Shown here: piece by piece, positions 35,453 through 46,689 of the stretch
Numbering within the stretch: the first letter of the stretch is position 1
Layout of the letters: every line of letters begins with the position of its first letter
Source: Anaspis maculata
Lineage: Eukaryota > Arthropoda > Insecta > Coleoptera > Scraptiidae
DNA: 64,000 bases
Reading direction: 5' to 3'
Assembly: GCA_949128115.1 (NCBI GenBank)
Contig: OX421963.1
Span: 62,001 to 126,000 of the forward strand
Program-made: the position numbers and the translations under genes
The notes under the pieces: model-generated
Told to the model about the DNA's origin: nothing
Seen by the model: the letters and a program-made list of their open reading frames with translations, nothing else
The model's database searches: none

Positions 35453-36235
35453 ATTAAATTGAAGACTGTCAGGTGTGAAGTCACAGTTTTGATGATGTGA
35501 AAAGAGCTCTTTGTGATAAAGGTCGGAATTTTTTATGCTTGAAGTCGGATTTTTTTGTTGAAAGTCGTATTGTTTCAAGCGTGAAAGTCGTAGTTTCGTG
35601 GTTTAAATTCAGTCTTCCAGCTGAAAGTCGGAGTTTCACTTGTTTAAAGTCGCAGTTTTTCGTGTTGATGAAGTCGAAATTTCGAGGTGAAAGTCGAAGT
35701 TTTATTGCTCGGAGTAGAATTTATGTTTGAACTCGAAATTTCGGCCTCAAAGTCAACATTCCTGGTCGAAATTTCCAGAAAATCAAGATCAAAGTGAAGC
35801 TTTGTGGATTAGAAGTTTGAGATCAGGTCGAGGTTTCTCGTGTTCGATGTCAAAATAGTTGAAAATCAAAATGATTATGAACGTGTCAAAATAATTCCAA
35901 AAATGTGAAGAAAAATAACCTATTCTTCAATCTTTTATAATTCGAATATCGGAATGATTAGGAACAAATGTCAAGATGATTCTAATAAATCAAAATCATT
36001 AAAAAAATGTCAATGATCAAAATATGTCCAAATATTGAAAAGTTAAGATGATCTCATAATGTCAGTATATCTCCAAAAAATGCCTCATAATATTGTATAC
36101 CTCGGTGCTTCGCACCTCGATTGTAGCCATTCACAATGTTATGCTTCGCAACTCGTCAATCGCCCTATCCTGGCTGTATACCTCGAAACACAACGAAAAA
36201 CAACAAAATCATCCGCTCGAGCAACTGGGCAGGAC
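35453..36235 (+). repeat. GAAGTCGAA array, duplication copy B, first part
   Basis: Collinear with 26274-26353 joined to 27898-28340 of copy A, including AAAAGAGCTCTTTGTG, GTTGATGAAGTCGAAATTTC and GATCAAAGTGAAGCTTTGTG. Homology to copy A is lost near 36030, where copy A jumps to sequence corresponding to 38695. A short GGTGCTTCGCACC hairpin lies at about 36104. Confidence 0.8.
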
Positions 36236-36320
36236 CCATAACCAATTTCATAGCTTTTTTCATTAGAGCAAAATATGAAAAAATTTGATGTGTTGGTAGC
36301 ACTATCAACCTCAATAATTA

Positions 36321-37874
36321 TACAGGGTCCTGCGACAGTGCGTCGGGCTTTCCTAGCGCCCTTACCTTACAAAATAGAGAAAAAGGTGTAATTCCTAAAA
36401 CTATTAGTTTGGAAAGTGCTACCTTGCGGATTTTTTTTTTCAACTATACAGGGTGTTCAATTTTTGCGCTATAACAAAAACAAGCTTTTTTTTCAATAAA
36501 ATGCCCCACTTTTGGTTTCATTTTCTTGTTCAGCTTTCCAAGCTCTATCACAAGTGTATTCCTGTTTTTTTTTCAATTTGTGGCAGTGCTACCAATTGAT
36601 AATGAAAATTGAGATTTTTTGTAATTTCAAGGCTCACTTTGAAAAATCGTAGAGACCTCGTTTTTTGAGATTAAGGAATGAAATTTGGCATAACGGTAGT
36701 CAAACAGAAGCTGGATAACTTTATGACAAAAAACTCAAGGTTTATTTATACAGGGTGTGCAAAAAATTTATTCGAACTTCGCAAATTTTAAAATGCCATT
36801 AGTCATTTTTTTTGAGAAGTATGCTCCATATTTTATCTCACCATTCCATAGCTTTGCTTTTTCTCTTTCATTTTTACAAGGGATGCCATACCCTCAAATC
36901 CCATAATTTTAGCGATAATCGATAATTTTGATAAAAATTGTCGTTTATTTGGATTTTTTATGATCTTAGTAGGTCCTGATACAGAAAATCATGTGTCAAA
37001 ATGAACGCACCTCTCAATTTAACAGTTTAAAAGTTTTTGGACTCGAGAAAATCGCTTTACTACGCCAATTTTAATTTTCTTTTTTCCATCGGGCGACGAA
37101 ATTTTTTTTTTCATTTTCTTCAGATTGGAATTTAGCGCAGCTATTCAATGAAAAAAACTTATTCTTAGCATCAACTCAAGCAAAATGTGTCAATCAGGCA
37201 TTTGTTGATGATCATGGATCACTATGGCCTGCCCGGCGTGAAAATTTCAATAAATAGCACTTTTTATCAAAATTATCGATAATCTCGGAAATAATCAAAT
37301 TTAGGGGTACGGTACTCCCGGTGAAAATGAAAGAGGAGAGAAAAAGCTGTCGAATGGTTGGATAGAATAGGGGGCATTCTATTCGAAAAATATAACTTAT
37401 GACATTTTGATATTTGCGAGGTTCGAAAGACAATTCTGAACACCCTGTATCACTGATTCTGAAGTTTTTTGTCATGAAATTATTCACCTCCTATTCGACT
37501 ATTGTGATGCCATATTTCATTCCTTGATTGCAAAAAACAAGGCTCTTACGATTTTTCAAAACGATCCTTGAAATTACAAAAAATTCCATATTTCAATTTT
37601 TACTTGGTAGCACTGCCACAAATTGGAATAAAAAAAATACGCTTGTAATAGAACTTGAAAAACTGAACAAGAAAATCAAATCAAAAGTGGGGCATTTCAG
37701 AAGAAAAAATCTTTGTTTTTGTTATAAGCGCAGAAAAGAAACATCCTGTATAGTTGAAAATAATTTCACTAGTCAGGACTTTTCAAATCAATAATTTCAT
37801 GTATCACACCTTTGTCTTTATTTTGTGAGGGAAGGGCGCTAGGAGAGCCCGACGCACTGTTGCAGGACCCTGTA
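36321..37874. mobile_element. Foldback element D: 1.55 kb, termini TACAGGGTCCTGC
   Basis: The ends are TACAGGGTCCTGCGACAGTG at 36321 and the complementary AGGACCCTGTA at 37864-37874. Removing one TA from each end gives CAGGGTCC termini flanked by TA, as expected for a TA-inserting (Tc1/mariner-like) element. The arms extend to about 36960 and from about 37225. They include two internal modules, TACAGGGTGTTCAA (36449) and TACAGGGTGTGCAA (36751), partly mirrored at 37440. CCCCACTTTTGGTTTCATTT is mirrored near 37690. No transposase ORF is present. Confidence 0.85.
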
Positions 37875-37879
37875 TGTCA

Positions 37880-38794
37880 AAATAATTGTTAAATAACTGA
37901 TTATTGCTCTCGAATTCCAGTTTTACAATGATTGAAATTGGTCAAGATAATTCCATAATAATTCAAAAAATGTTGAAATAATTTGAAAGAAACTGTCTAA
38001 TAGACTATAAAAATGTCAAGATTATTTAAAAAAAATGCAACAATTATTCCAAAAACTGTCACAATAATCCCAAAAAATGCCGAAATTATTCCAAAAATTC
38101 AACAATAATTCCAAAAATGATGAAAAGTGTCGAAAATGTTCCACAAAACGTCAGATTAGTTCCAAAAAATGTTAAAATAATTCTGAGCTGGAAAAATGCA
38201 AAAAAGTCCAAAATACATAGTATTAAGAATGTTGAAATAACGCCAAAACTATCAGAATGATTTCAAACATGTCAAAAAATTCGAAAACGTCAAATTATTC
38301 ATATATTGAAGATTTGGATGTCAAAATGATTTGAGGAAATGTTAGAATGGCTCTGAAAAATGTCCTAAAAAATTCACCAAATATCTTTAGTCGAAGTTCT
38401 CGTGTTTGAAGTCAAAATTTCCATATCAAGGTCAAGTTTTTCGAGTCAGAATTTCGAAATCAGAGTCGAAGGTTTTTAAGCCTGGAGTCAAGATTTCAAA
38501 TGAAACTGAAGTTTTCTTTTGTCCAAGGGGAATTTTCATGTTTGGAGGCGAGGTCTTCCGTTCCAAGAGTCAAATTTTTGCAACAAAAGACAAAGTTGTA
38601 TGTTTTTTTTTCAAGTCGAAATTACCACTGAATCCAGATTCGAGAGTTTTTCGTGTTAAAAGTCAGAATTTCAAGATAAAATTGAGGGTTTCTGCGTCTG
38701 AAGTCATAGTGTTTTGTTTTTGAGTGAAGTTTTTCCATCTGAAGTCGATGTATTTCGTATTTATGGTCAGCTTTTCGTGATAAAAGTCGAAGTT
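37880..38794 (+). repeat. Copy B array, second part (TGTCAAAATAATT then GAAGTC units)
   Basis: From 37880 to about 38380, units of about 20 bp of the type AATGTCAAAATAATTCCAAA predominate. From 38390 the GAAGTCGAA type returns. From 38695 it is collinear with copy A at 28352 (CTGAAGTCATAG). It ends in AGTT at 38791-38794, where the 2.9-kb insertion begins. Confidence 0.75.
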
Positions 38795-41703
38795 TGAAAC
38801 GACCCCAGCTATCGTCTTGTCCCCTGAATGGGTAGGCAACCCATTATACTGGCATTTAATTCAACTTATTTGAATTAAATCACTTTTCCCGCTTTTGGAA
38901 CCGCTTGGCCGATGATCATCTAGTATCAGGACGACATCCCGTTGTGCCTCTCTTCTTGTTGTTCGATTATAGAGTTCTCGAGATTGTTGAGACAGGTCTG
39001 ACTCCGAGTTTGAACGCAATAAGACACAGTTAAAGTTTTAACGTAACATCAATCTATTGACTTCTATGTACAATTCAAAATGTTTAAATAATGGCTCGCT
39101 CCTATACCTAGTCCTACCTTCACATCGCAGGCTAAATTATCTAAAAGATCTAACCTATTCCCGAAGAGATAACTTTCCCCTAATTATTTCAGACGTCCCA
39201 ACACCCCAACCCTCCGACAAACACCTGACTCTACACCTTGACCGACATTTAATTCTGACTGGCTCTCGCGGTTCAAAGTTCCTTCCGTGGTTAAATCAGA
39301 TCCAACATTTATGTTAGTGTTAGAGGTTATGTTAGGGTTAGGCCCGGCTTCTAGACACTGCAAAGAGAAGAGTGACTTCGACCACGAATGCAATCTAAGA
39401 TTTGTGGGCCGGTGTGTGCGGTGGCCCCCTTTTTGTGGAGCCTCTTTTCAAAGGCTAACGCTCTTTTTGGGCTATGGTTCTCTTTTGCCCGTTTGGAAGG
39501 GATTGGATATGGCTGGCCTTTGTGGGGGCTTTAAACCTGTTTTCGCCGTGAATTGCCCCCAACGCTCAGAAAGATTCCCATGATCGAAAGTGCCTATAAC
39601 CGGAAATGTTGAACCAAATTTCGCCCTTCCAAAACTTTCGAACCGATGGTGTACGCGAAACAAATTACTCAAATCAAGGTACTAATTTAATGTGGAGAAC
39701 GTTTTGAGCACGCCCCGTATACGCGCTAGTTCGTTGTTGTTTAGCAATTTGTGAGAGAAGGCCGCAGCCAGGAAAAACAAAACGCAGAGAATAGACTATA
39801 CAGGATGTTCGTCGAGAAGCCGATGCGGAGAGGCGTCGAAATAATCTTTGCCCTAACACGAAATAATCGCCGTCTACACTATTCCTGATCGAGCCCTAAT
39901 AACAGTTCATTTTTACAAAGTCCCTATCTGAACGGTGGCGTCGTTGGGTACCGGATTAAATTCATCAGTTTCGAATAAGAACGTCTTCATTCCCGTAACA
40001 AGCTCTATATGGGAATATCCGGAACTGTCGTGGCGCTAAAACAAAATCATTAGTTTCAAGGAGGGGGGGGGGTGTCCATCAATCCGATCAACAATTACGA
40101 CTCTACGGCAGGGTCCGAACCCCGATCTCAACGCGATGCTATTTTTCCAATTACTTGATTTTTCACGTAGTTCTCAAAATTTACATTTTCCGAATAACTA
40201 GGAGCTTCAGAAACGCAGAGGAAGCTCACCCGCGAGTTTCCAGATCTAACCCACTAGGTCCGGTGCTCTGAGTACCGCAGTCACAAAGCCAAGTCCAGAG
40301 GGCCCAAGAGCGCGAATACCTTTCTATGAAGGTATCCAACAAAGGACGAGGCTTGAAAGTGGCTGTACCTGACGGCAGACAGTAGCGCAGATACCAGCAC
40401 GTGCAGGCAGATTCAGAAAGCACGCGTGAGCCCCATCATACATTTTTCCGACAAAGCCTAACCGTAAGCAACTATCCCAACTCACCAAGACTAACCTCCC
40501 GCCCGTCGAGGTCATCACTCCGCCACACGAGATACCGAAACGAGAGACCTCATTTCTATCGGGCCTGGTTCATTTAGGGGTTTCAACTCGACATCCTCGA
40601 GGTGGGCTAGAACTCATCGTGGAGGGAACGCGACTCAGCATCCTGGAGGGGGTTCGAAACTCTTCGTCAACGGGTCCCAACTCTGCGACTTGGAGAAGGG
40701 TCGAAACTCAACACCGGAAGGGTCTTGGCACATCGACCTGGCAAAAGGGCTGGAACTCGTCGTCGGAGGGCTCTGACTCGACACCTGGAGGCGGATCAAG
40801 ACTCAACGTCCAAGGGCTCTGACTCGACATCCTAGAGACGGGTTGCAACTCAACGGGGGAAGCAACTCATCAGTCTCTCGGAGGGTCAAAACTCAACCTG
40901 GAGGGTTCTCGACTCAGCGTGCCTCCAAGGGGACCAAAACACGACTCCGAAGGGTTCCAACTCGGCTTTCTCCAGGGGGCCTTTGAGACACATCAGCCGG
41001 GGGAAATCGACTCGTCATTTTCCAAGTGGGCTGGGACTCATCATTGGGGCTTCGACGCTTCGGCCTCTAGGAGGGTCGCGACGCAACATAAACGGGTTCT
41101 AACTCAGCTTCCTCGAAGGGGACTAAAACTCTTCGCTAACAGGCCCGCAGAAGCACTCGGCGACGGACGTGACAAGTCGGGAGCGGACGGCAGCCCAGGA
41201 GGATTGGTCCAGGTACCACGGTCAATCTCCGGCGATATCCTCCATTCCCAGCAATTCGGAATATTTTATTGCATCCAAAACGACCGCGAACGGCGTATAG
41301 ACGGCTCAGGTAATCTGAGAAGCCGCTGAAGAATGCGACCGGCGGTGTTAACACGTGTGAATCAGATGGTGGCGGACAGCGGGCAGCGGGCGGTGGCCGA
41401 TGGCGTGTCAACACAGTGGGAGTACGGCAGCAACTAGCTGAGTCAATGTGCGGGTGCTTTACTTCATATGCACCAATTCACCATTTCGTCGGACATCAAG
41501 CAGGAACGGTTGTTGAATGTCGATGATGGGCCAGTAAATTATGTTATAGAGCTTTGCGGGATTTACACGAATGAATTAAATAACTAGCGACATCTTTTAA
41601 TGATGCCTGGACTCTGAATATTCACATTCTCATACCTCGATTTCACGGCTTTGAATTATTTTCCTCCGGATTATTTTCGGCCCGCCAAATGCGGGTGGCT
41701 TCA
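38795..41703. mobile_element. 2.9-kb insertion with AGTT target duplication, unknown class
   Basis: Copy A (28440-28470) gives the uninterrupted sequence CGAAGTTGTTTGATTTTT. In copy B it is split after AGTT (38791-38794) and resumes with AGTT (41704-41707). The insert begins TGAAACGACCCCAGC and ends GGGTGGCTTCA. The tips TGAA and TTCA are complementary, and TGAAACGACCC resembles the complement of the right end (TGAAGCCACCC). No long direct LTRs are seen, and no transposase or retroelement protein was recognised. Base composition is clearly richer in G and C than the host DNA, and a GC-rich tandem array occupies 40.57-41.15 kb. It might be a non-autonomous element of either LTR or DNA type. 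Confidence 0.7.
40565..41145 (+). repeat. GC-rich decayed tandem array (about 22-30 bp)
   Basis: Units of the type GGAGGGTCGAAACTCAACA and GGGCTCTGACTCGACATCC repeat with many changes. They give open frames in several frames (for example 40619-40822 and 40919-41329) that have no meaning as proteins. The array lies wholly inside the 2.9-kb insertion. Confidence 0.7.
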
Positions 41704-43793
41704 AGTTGTTCGATTTTTTCTAAGTTGAAATTTCAAGTTGCAGTTGAAATAATGTCTCAAGTACATGTTCTCTTATTTCAAGTCGAAATTTCGGTATCAA
41801 AGTTGGAATCTTCTGTGTTTGGAATCGAAATTTCCTGTTTGAAGTCGACATTTTGGAATCACAATAGAAGTTTTCATGTGAAGAATTTAAAGTAAAAGAC
41901 CAAGCTTTTTGTGTTGAAAGTTGAATATCTGTTGTGTTTTGAGACGAAATTTCTTGGTTTCGGTGGAGGTTTATGGACTCGAGAGTCAAAGTTGAGTCGC
42001 GGGGTCGGACAAGTCAACTTCTCTTGTTTGAAGGGGAAATGTCCATGTTCAAATCAAAATTTCGTGTATCAAGTCAAAGTTTCCAGATTGAAGTCGAAGT
42101 TTTCCATCTTCAAACTCAAAGCTTTGTGTTTGGAGTGTTAATGTCGAGATCAAGGTCAAGTTTCTCGATTTTAAGTTTTTAGGGTTCAAAGTGAAGATTT
42201 TCGTGTTCCAAGTCGAAACTTTTTGTGTTTGAAGTCGACGTTTCCAGATTAAATCAGGAGCTTTTCGTTTTCGAAGTCGAGATCCAAGCCAAAATCGTCC
42301 GTGTTTGAAGTCGAAATTTTGTATTCGTACTCCACCATTAGATAGTGAAGTCGAAATTTCATGATGCACCTGGAAGGTTTTTGCATCGGAGGTCGAAATT
42401 CCGTGATAGAGAAGTCGAAGTTTTCCGTGTTGGATTTTTTTCTGTTCAAAGTCGAAGTGTTCTGTATTTCAAGTCAAAATTCCAAGTCAAAAGTCAAAAT
42501 TTCCGTGTTTGAAGTCAAAATTTTGCGTTCAAAGTCAATATTTCGATATTAGAATCGGAATTTCTATGTTTGAAGTAAAAACTGTCATGTTAAAGTCAAG
42601 ATTTTTCGCGAGTTTTTTTGTATTCGAAGTTAAGTCTCCACAATAAGAGTGAAGATTTTTGCATTTGAAGTCGAATTTTCGAGATAAAGTCGAAGTTTTC
42701 ATGTTCGAAGTCAAAATTTCTTGTCTAAGCCAAATTTTCAAGAGTCAAAATCTTCGTGTTCTTCAAGTCAAAATTTTTGTTTGGAGTCGGAAGTTGTACG
42801 TGACCAAAATTGAAATTTCAAGATGTAGAGTACAAGGTTTTTGGTGTAGAGTCGAAATTTCGTGGTTAAAGTCGCAATGTCAAAATCAAAATCGAGGCCA
42901 TTCGTGTTTGAAGTCAAAACGTGCTTGAAATAGAAATGTCAATATCAAAATTGAAGATTGATATGTTCAAAGTCACTATTGCGAAATAAAAATTCAAGTT
43001 TTTTGCGGTAAAAGTCAAAAATTGTTGTTTTTGAAATCGACGTTTCCGTGTTGAAAGTCGTAGTTTTTTGTATCCAATTACGGCAAAATTCCGTGGTTGA
43101 AGTCGGAATTTTGAGAATTGACAGTTGAAGTTTCTCGTGTTGAAATCAAAATTTCGCAATAGAAGTAGAAGTTTGTCGGTTTTTAAGTTGAAATGCTAAG
43201 ATAAAAGTTGGAACTTCTCGTCTTAGATCTTTCGTATTCGAAGTCAAAGTTTTCATGTTGAAAGTCAGAATTTCGTGTTTGAAGCCAAAAATTAGAGATT
43301 TATTTCAACTTTTCCGTGTTTAAAATCCAAGCTTCGCATTAAAAGTCAAAGTTTGTCGGTTTTTAAGTCCAAACTCTAAGATAAAACTCGAAGTTTTTGA
43401 AGTCACTACTTCAAGAGTTTGAAATCAAGTTTTCCGCGTTTGAAGTTGAAATTTCGCAATCGACTTCTAGAAGTTAGATTTTCCGCGTTGAGAAATCCAA
43501 TTTTCATGTCCAAAGTGTTTCGTCTTTTCGTGTTCAAAGTCAAAATTTTGCAGTAAAAGCCAAAGTTTGTCAGTTTTGGAATCGAATATTCGAGTTGAAA
43601 GTCGAAGTTTTCTTGTTTCAAGTCGGAAGTTTTACATAATAGAAATCAAAATCTCGCCATAGAAAGTCCAAGGTTTTTGCGTATGGGATAGAAATTTTTT
43701 GCTTGGAGTCAGAATGTCACGATTGAAGTCGAATTAGTTTCTGTTTGAATTCGGAGTTTCATGTATATAAGGTCGAAATTCCACCATTTAAAT
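41704..43793 (+). repeat. GAAGTCGAA array, duplication copy B, third part
   Basis: It resumes directly after the 2.9-kb insertion and matches 28438-30350 for about 1.9 kb at an offset of about 13.25 kb. It extends past the point where copy A is truncated (30363), to about 43793, where the third CCGGC element begins. Confidence 0.85.
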
Positions 43794-44107
43794 TAGTGTT
43801 GGCAACGAAACCGGTTTTGGAAGCCGGCTCCGAAAACCGCGGTTCTGATGATAGCTGAAAACCGGCTTCCAGATCTGGCTTTCGGAGTCGGTATTCGGAG
43901 CCGGCTTTCAAAATTGGTTTTCGGAGCAGTTGTATTTCAAGTATCGGTTTACGAAGCCGGCTTTCAATAACGGTTTCCAAAGCCGGTGTCCAATGCCGAT
44001 TTTTTCGGAGCCGGCTTTGAATACCGGCTTTTGGATGAGGCTTTCAATATCTTCGACAAAACCGGTATTATACCGGTATCCATTTTTGCTGGTTTTTGCC
44101 AGCACTA
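43794..44107 (+). mobile_element. CCGGC-rich TIR element, copy 3
   Basis: Starts TAGTGTTGGCAACGAAACCG and ends CCGGT..TTTTTGCCAGCACTA-like at 44107, the clearest terminal inverted repeat of the three copies. The interior repeats GAAGCCGGCTTTCAATA and GGAGCCGGCTTTGAATACCG. As in the other two cases it adjoins the GAAGTCGAA array, here on its right side. Confidence 0.75.
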
Positions 44108-46689
44108 AGTGCTTCATGAAGCATTGACTTCAGACCACCCGATGTTTCAATTATCACTCCATTATGCACACAGTGAACTTTGCATGCCGGTTCTACAGAT
44201 GAACTAGAATTGATAAGTATGTACTTGATAGAAATAATTAATTAATAACAATAAGGTTTGATTTAACATACAGTAAAATTAATAACGTAACTCAAGTGGA
44301 GGAAGAATCACGGTCTATTCATAGCTTACAATATTATTATTGTTAACGTGCGAAGGAAACATAACGCACAAATTTACGCCGCATTCAAACCCATCAAGAG
44401 TCGCGATCGTTGATAATAATGTAATAATAAGAAATCATGAAGCGTACAGATGAATTTTAAACTGGCAGGTAATTATACATGTGTACCTATAATACGCGAG
44501 GTGGAATGAGTTATTTCGAGTTTTTATTGTTCTTTTCCTGGATCGTGTGTGCTCGTTCGGTTGTAAAAGTGCACGAAATTTATTAATAATAAGGCATTGT
44601 GCTGCTCGGTATTGTGATATACCATAAGTGAATCCTATAAAGGTCTTGTGCAGAATTGATCTGGTAAAATAATTATATTAACGAAACGATTGTGTTTAGC
44701 TAGCCACCGTGAAAGTAACTCGGTGGCAATAGAGGATATTATTATACCTGTATGAGGGCCGAAAGTCTCTCAAGAATAATGACGTGTTGATTTACATCTT
44801 GTACGTTCCGTTTTGACATGAACCGCATAAATTAGCAGCTCGCTGATCCCTCTCGATAACAATCCGCATCGTTAATTTCAATTTCAAATTTCTTCATTTC
44901 ACTTTTGGCCAGCTCCATAAAAAAACCTTCATCGCAGCCGGTAATAATACATCTTTAATAACCTCTGATAAATATATGGTTGATGCTCACTTAATTTAGG
45001 TAGTCATAGAATAAATAATATATTAGGTTGTGGGTAATGAATTTTATTCCTGAACGAAAACGTTATAATTACCAATTATCAAGAAACTATGCTTTTGCAG
45101 AGCTTGACGCAAAAACGTCTTAAACCTAAAAACTCATTGACATTAAAATCTGCAGAGCCAAGTTTTTTTTTATTATAAGTGAAGCAAGGTGAAATGCTCT
45201 GTATAAACACGTACTTAATGTATCGCATTTTAAGAGAGAGAAAGAAGGTAATTAACACGGTTTTAGTTTTAAGCCCGAGCAGACACGGCTCTCGTTCTTT
45301 TTTTGGGCTCTCGTTCGGCTTGTAGCATAGCGGCAACACTTATAAAACGACACCAACACACAAACTTGTACATTACTTTTGTATAATTTAATGTTTCACC
45401 ATATCAGCCGTATATGTATGTTGATTGCATAACGGTCTGCATAATTTCGATGTTACAAACCGATGTTTCCATTAGAAAATATTCGATATTGGCGATTAGG
45501 CTTAATGACTGTTTGGGTTTTCTCAAAGGCCGGTAGCTCCTGATGGAAACGCATTAGTGTTTTATAGGCCTGCGTATAAAATTAACATTAGGGTCAATGT
45601 AACGTGTCTTTCTTTTTCGAAAATGTCAACTATCTTATCTGTTGAATGAATATTTTTTTGTAGGCAGGTATAGAGAAACACAGCTATACCTAAGCGAAGG
45701 AAACAGGAAGTTGGTTGATATTGTTATTGGGAAAAAATGCAAGGTGAATTATGATTAGCGATATCTCAGTACATACACAGACTAAGGAGGATTTATGTCT
45801 TGCATGCCGCTCTATTTAGCATGTATTCGCAGACAAGCATGTTATTCATCAAGCTTTAGTAGCTGCTACCCAGCTGAGATTTTAATCTAAATCAGTATAT
45901 CTACGTGTAACTTACAGTAATTCGCAAGAAGTTGTCAAGTACTTAATACCATAACTTCGCTTAAGTTGCACATTTCTATTCAATACATGCTTCCAGGTGT
46001 TTTTATTCAAATGTCCTGACACTCAAGTTACCTGTTGACTTTTTTTCATATTTATGAAATCTCATAGGTACTATTTTATACTATCCCGATATCTGTTCCG
46101 TCATATCTACCCAACTGTCTCTTCTCCCAAAAATATGTAACAGAGAATACAAACTGAAGAGAAAAGTCTCAATAACCAAGAACTATTCTTGATAGTATTG
46201 ATCGGCGCATCCACCATTGCATATATAAATATCCAATATAAAAAAGTCTGTGATGATGACTGATGAATAGTGGTATATTCCTATAATGAATCTACTTTTG
46301 ATATCCACATATAAATGGGCATGATTGATTTTCGTCTAATTGCCAAAGTCGTTGATCGTTGGCTTTCGTGCCTAGACTATTCGAAAGATCAATCAAAATC
46401 TTCAAGGTGCTTTTTTTTGATCCGTTGAGTTTGGAGCTGCGCCTCCACCATTTTGTCCAGTGTTCCTCAGTAATACACATTAGTTATTTCTTGAGCGGCG
46501 CATCCACAGCTTCTGAACTCAAGATCATCAACATTACGTGGAGCTAGCCATTATCAAGCTGTGTCAAGTCAGAAATTGAAATAGAATTGAAGAGATTTTT
46601 TGCCAGGAAACTTGAATTTAACCATCGTTCAGCGACGCATACACCATTTTTTTGCAATAGCACGGAAGATTGATATTATTCAAATCAAA
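44108..46689. other. AT-rich unique DNA with a GCGCATCCACCATT motif cluster
   Basis: No gene was recognised. Within 46.2-46.65 kb a 15-base word recurs: GGCGCATCCACCATT at 46204, a variant GCGCCTCCACCATTTT at 46439, GGCGCATCCACAGC at 46497 and GACGCATACACCATTTT at 46634. Other copies lie at 12.43 and 15.55 kb, and in reverse at 50.81 and 50.92 kb. Confidence 0.45.

Noticed and set aside
40619..41329. ORFs of 67 and 136 codons in the GC-rich array
   Set aside because: Produced by a GC-rich short tandem repeat with few stops. No protein features.
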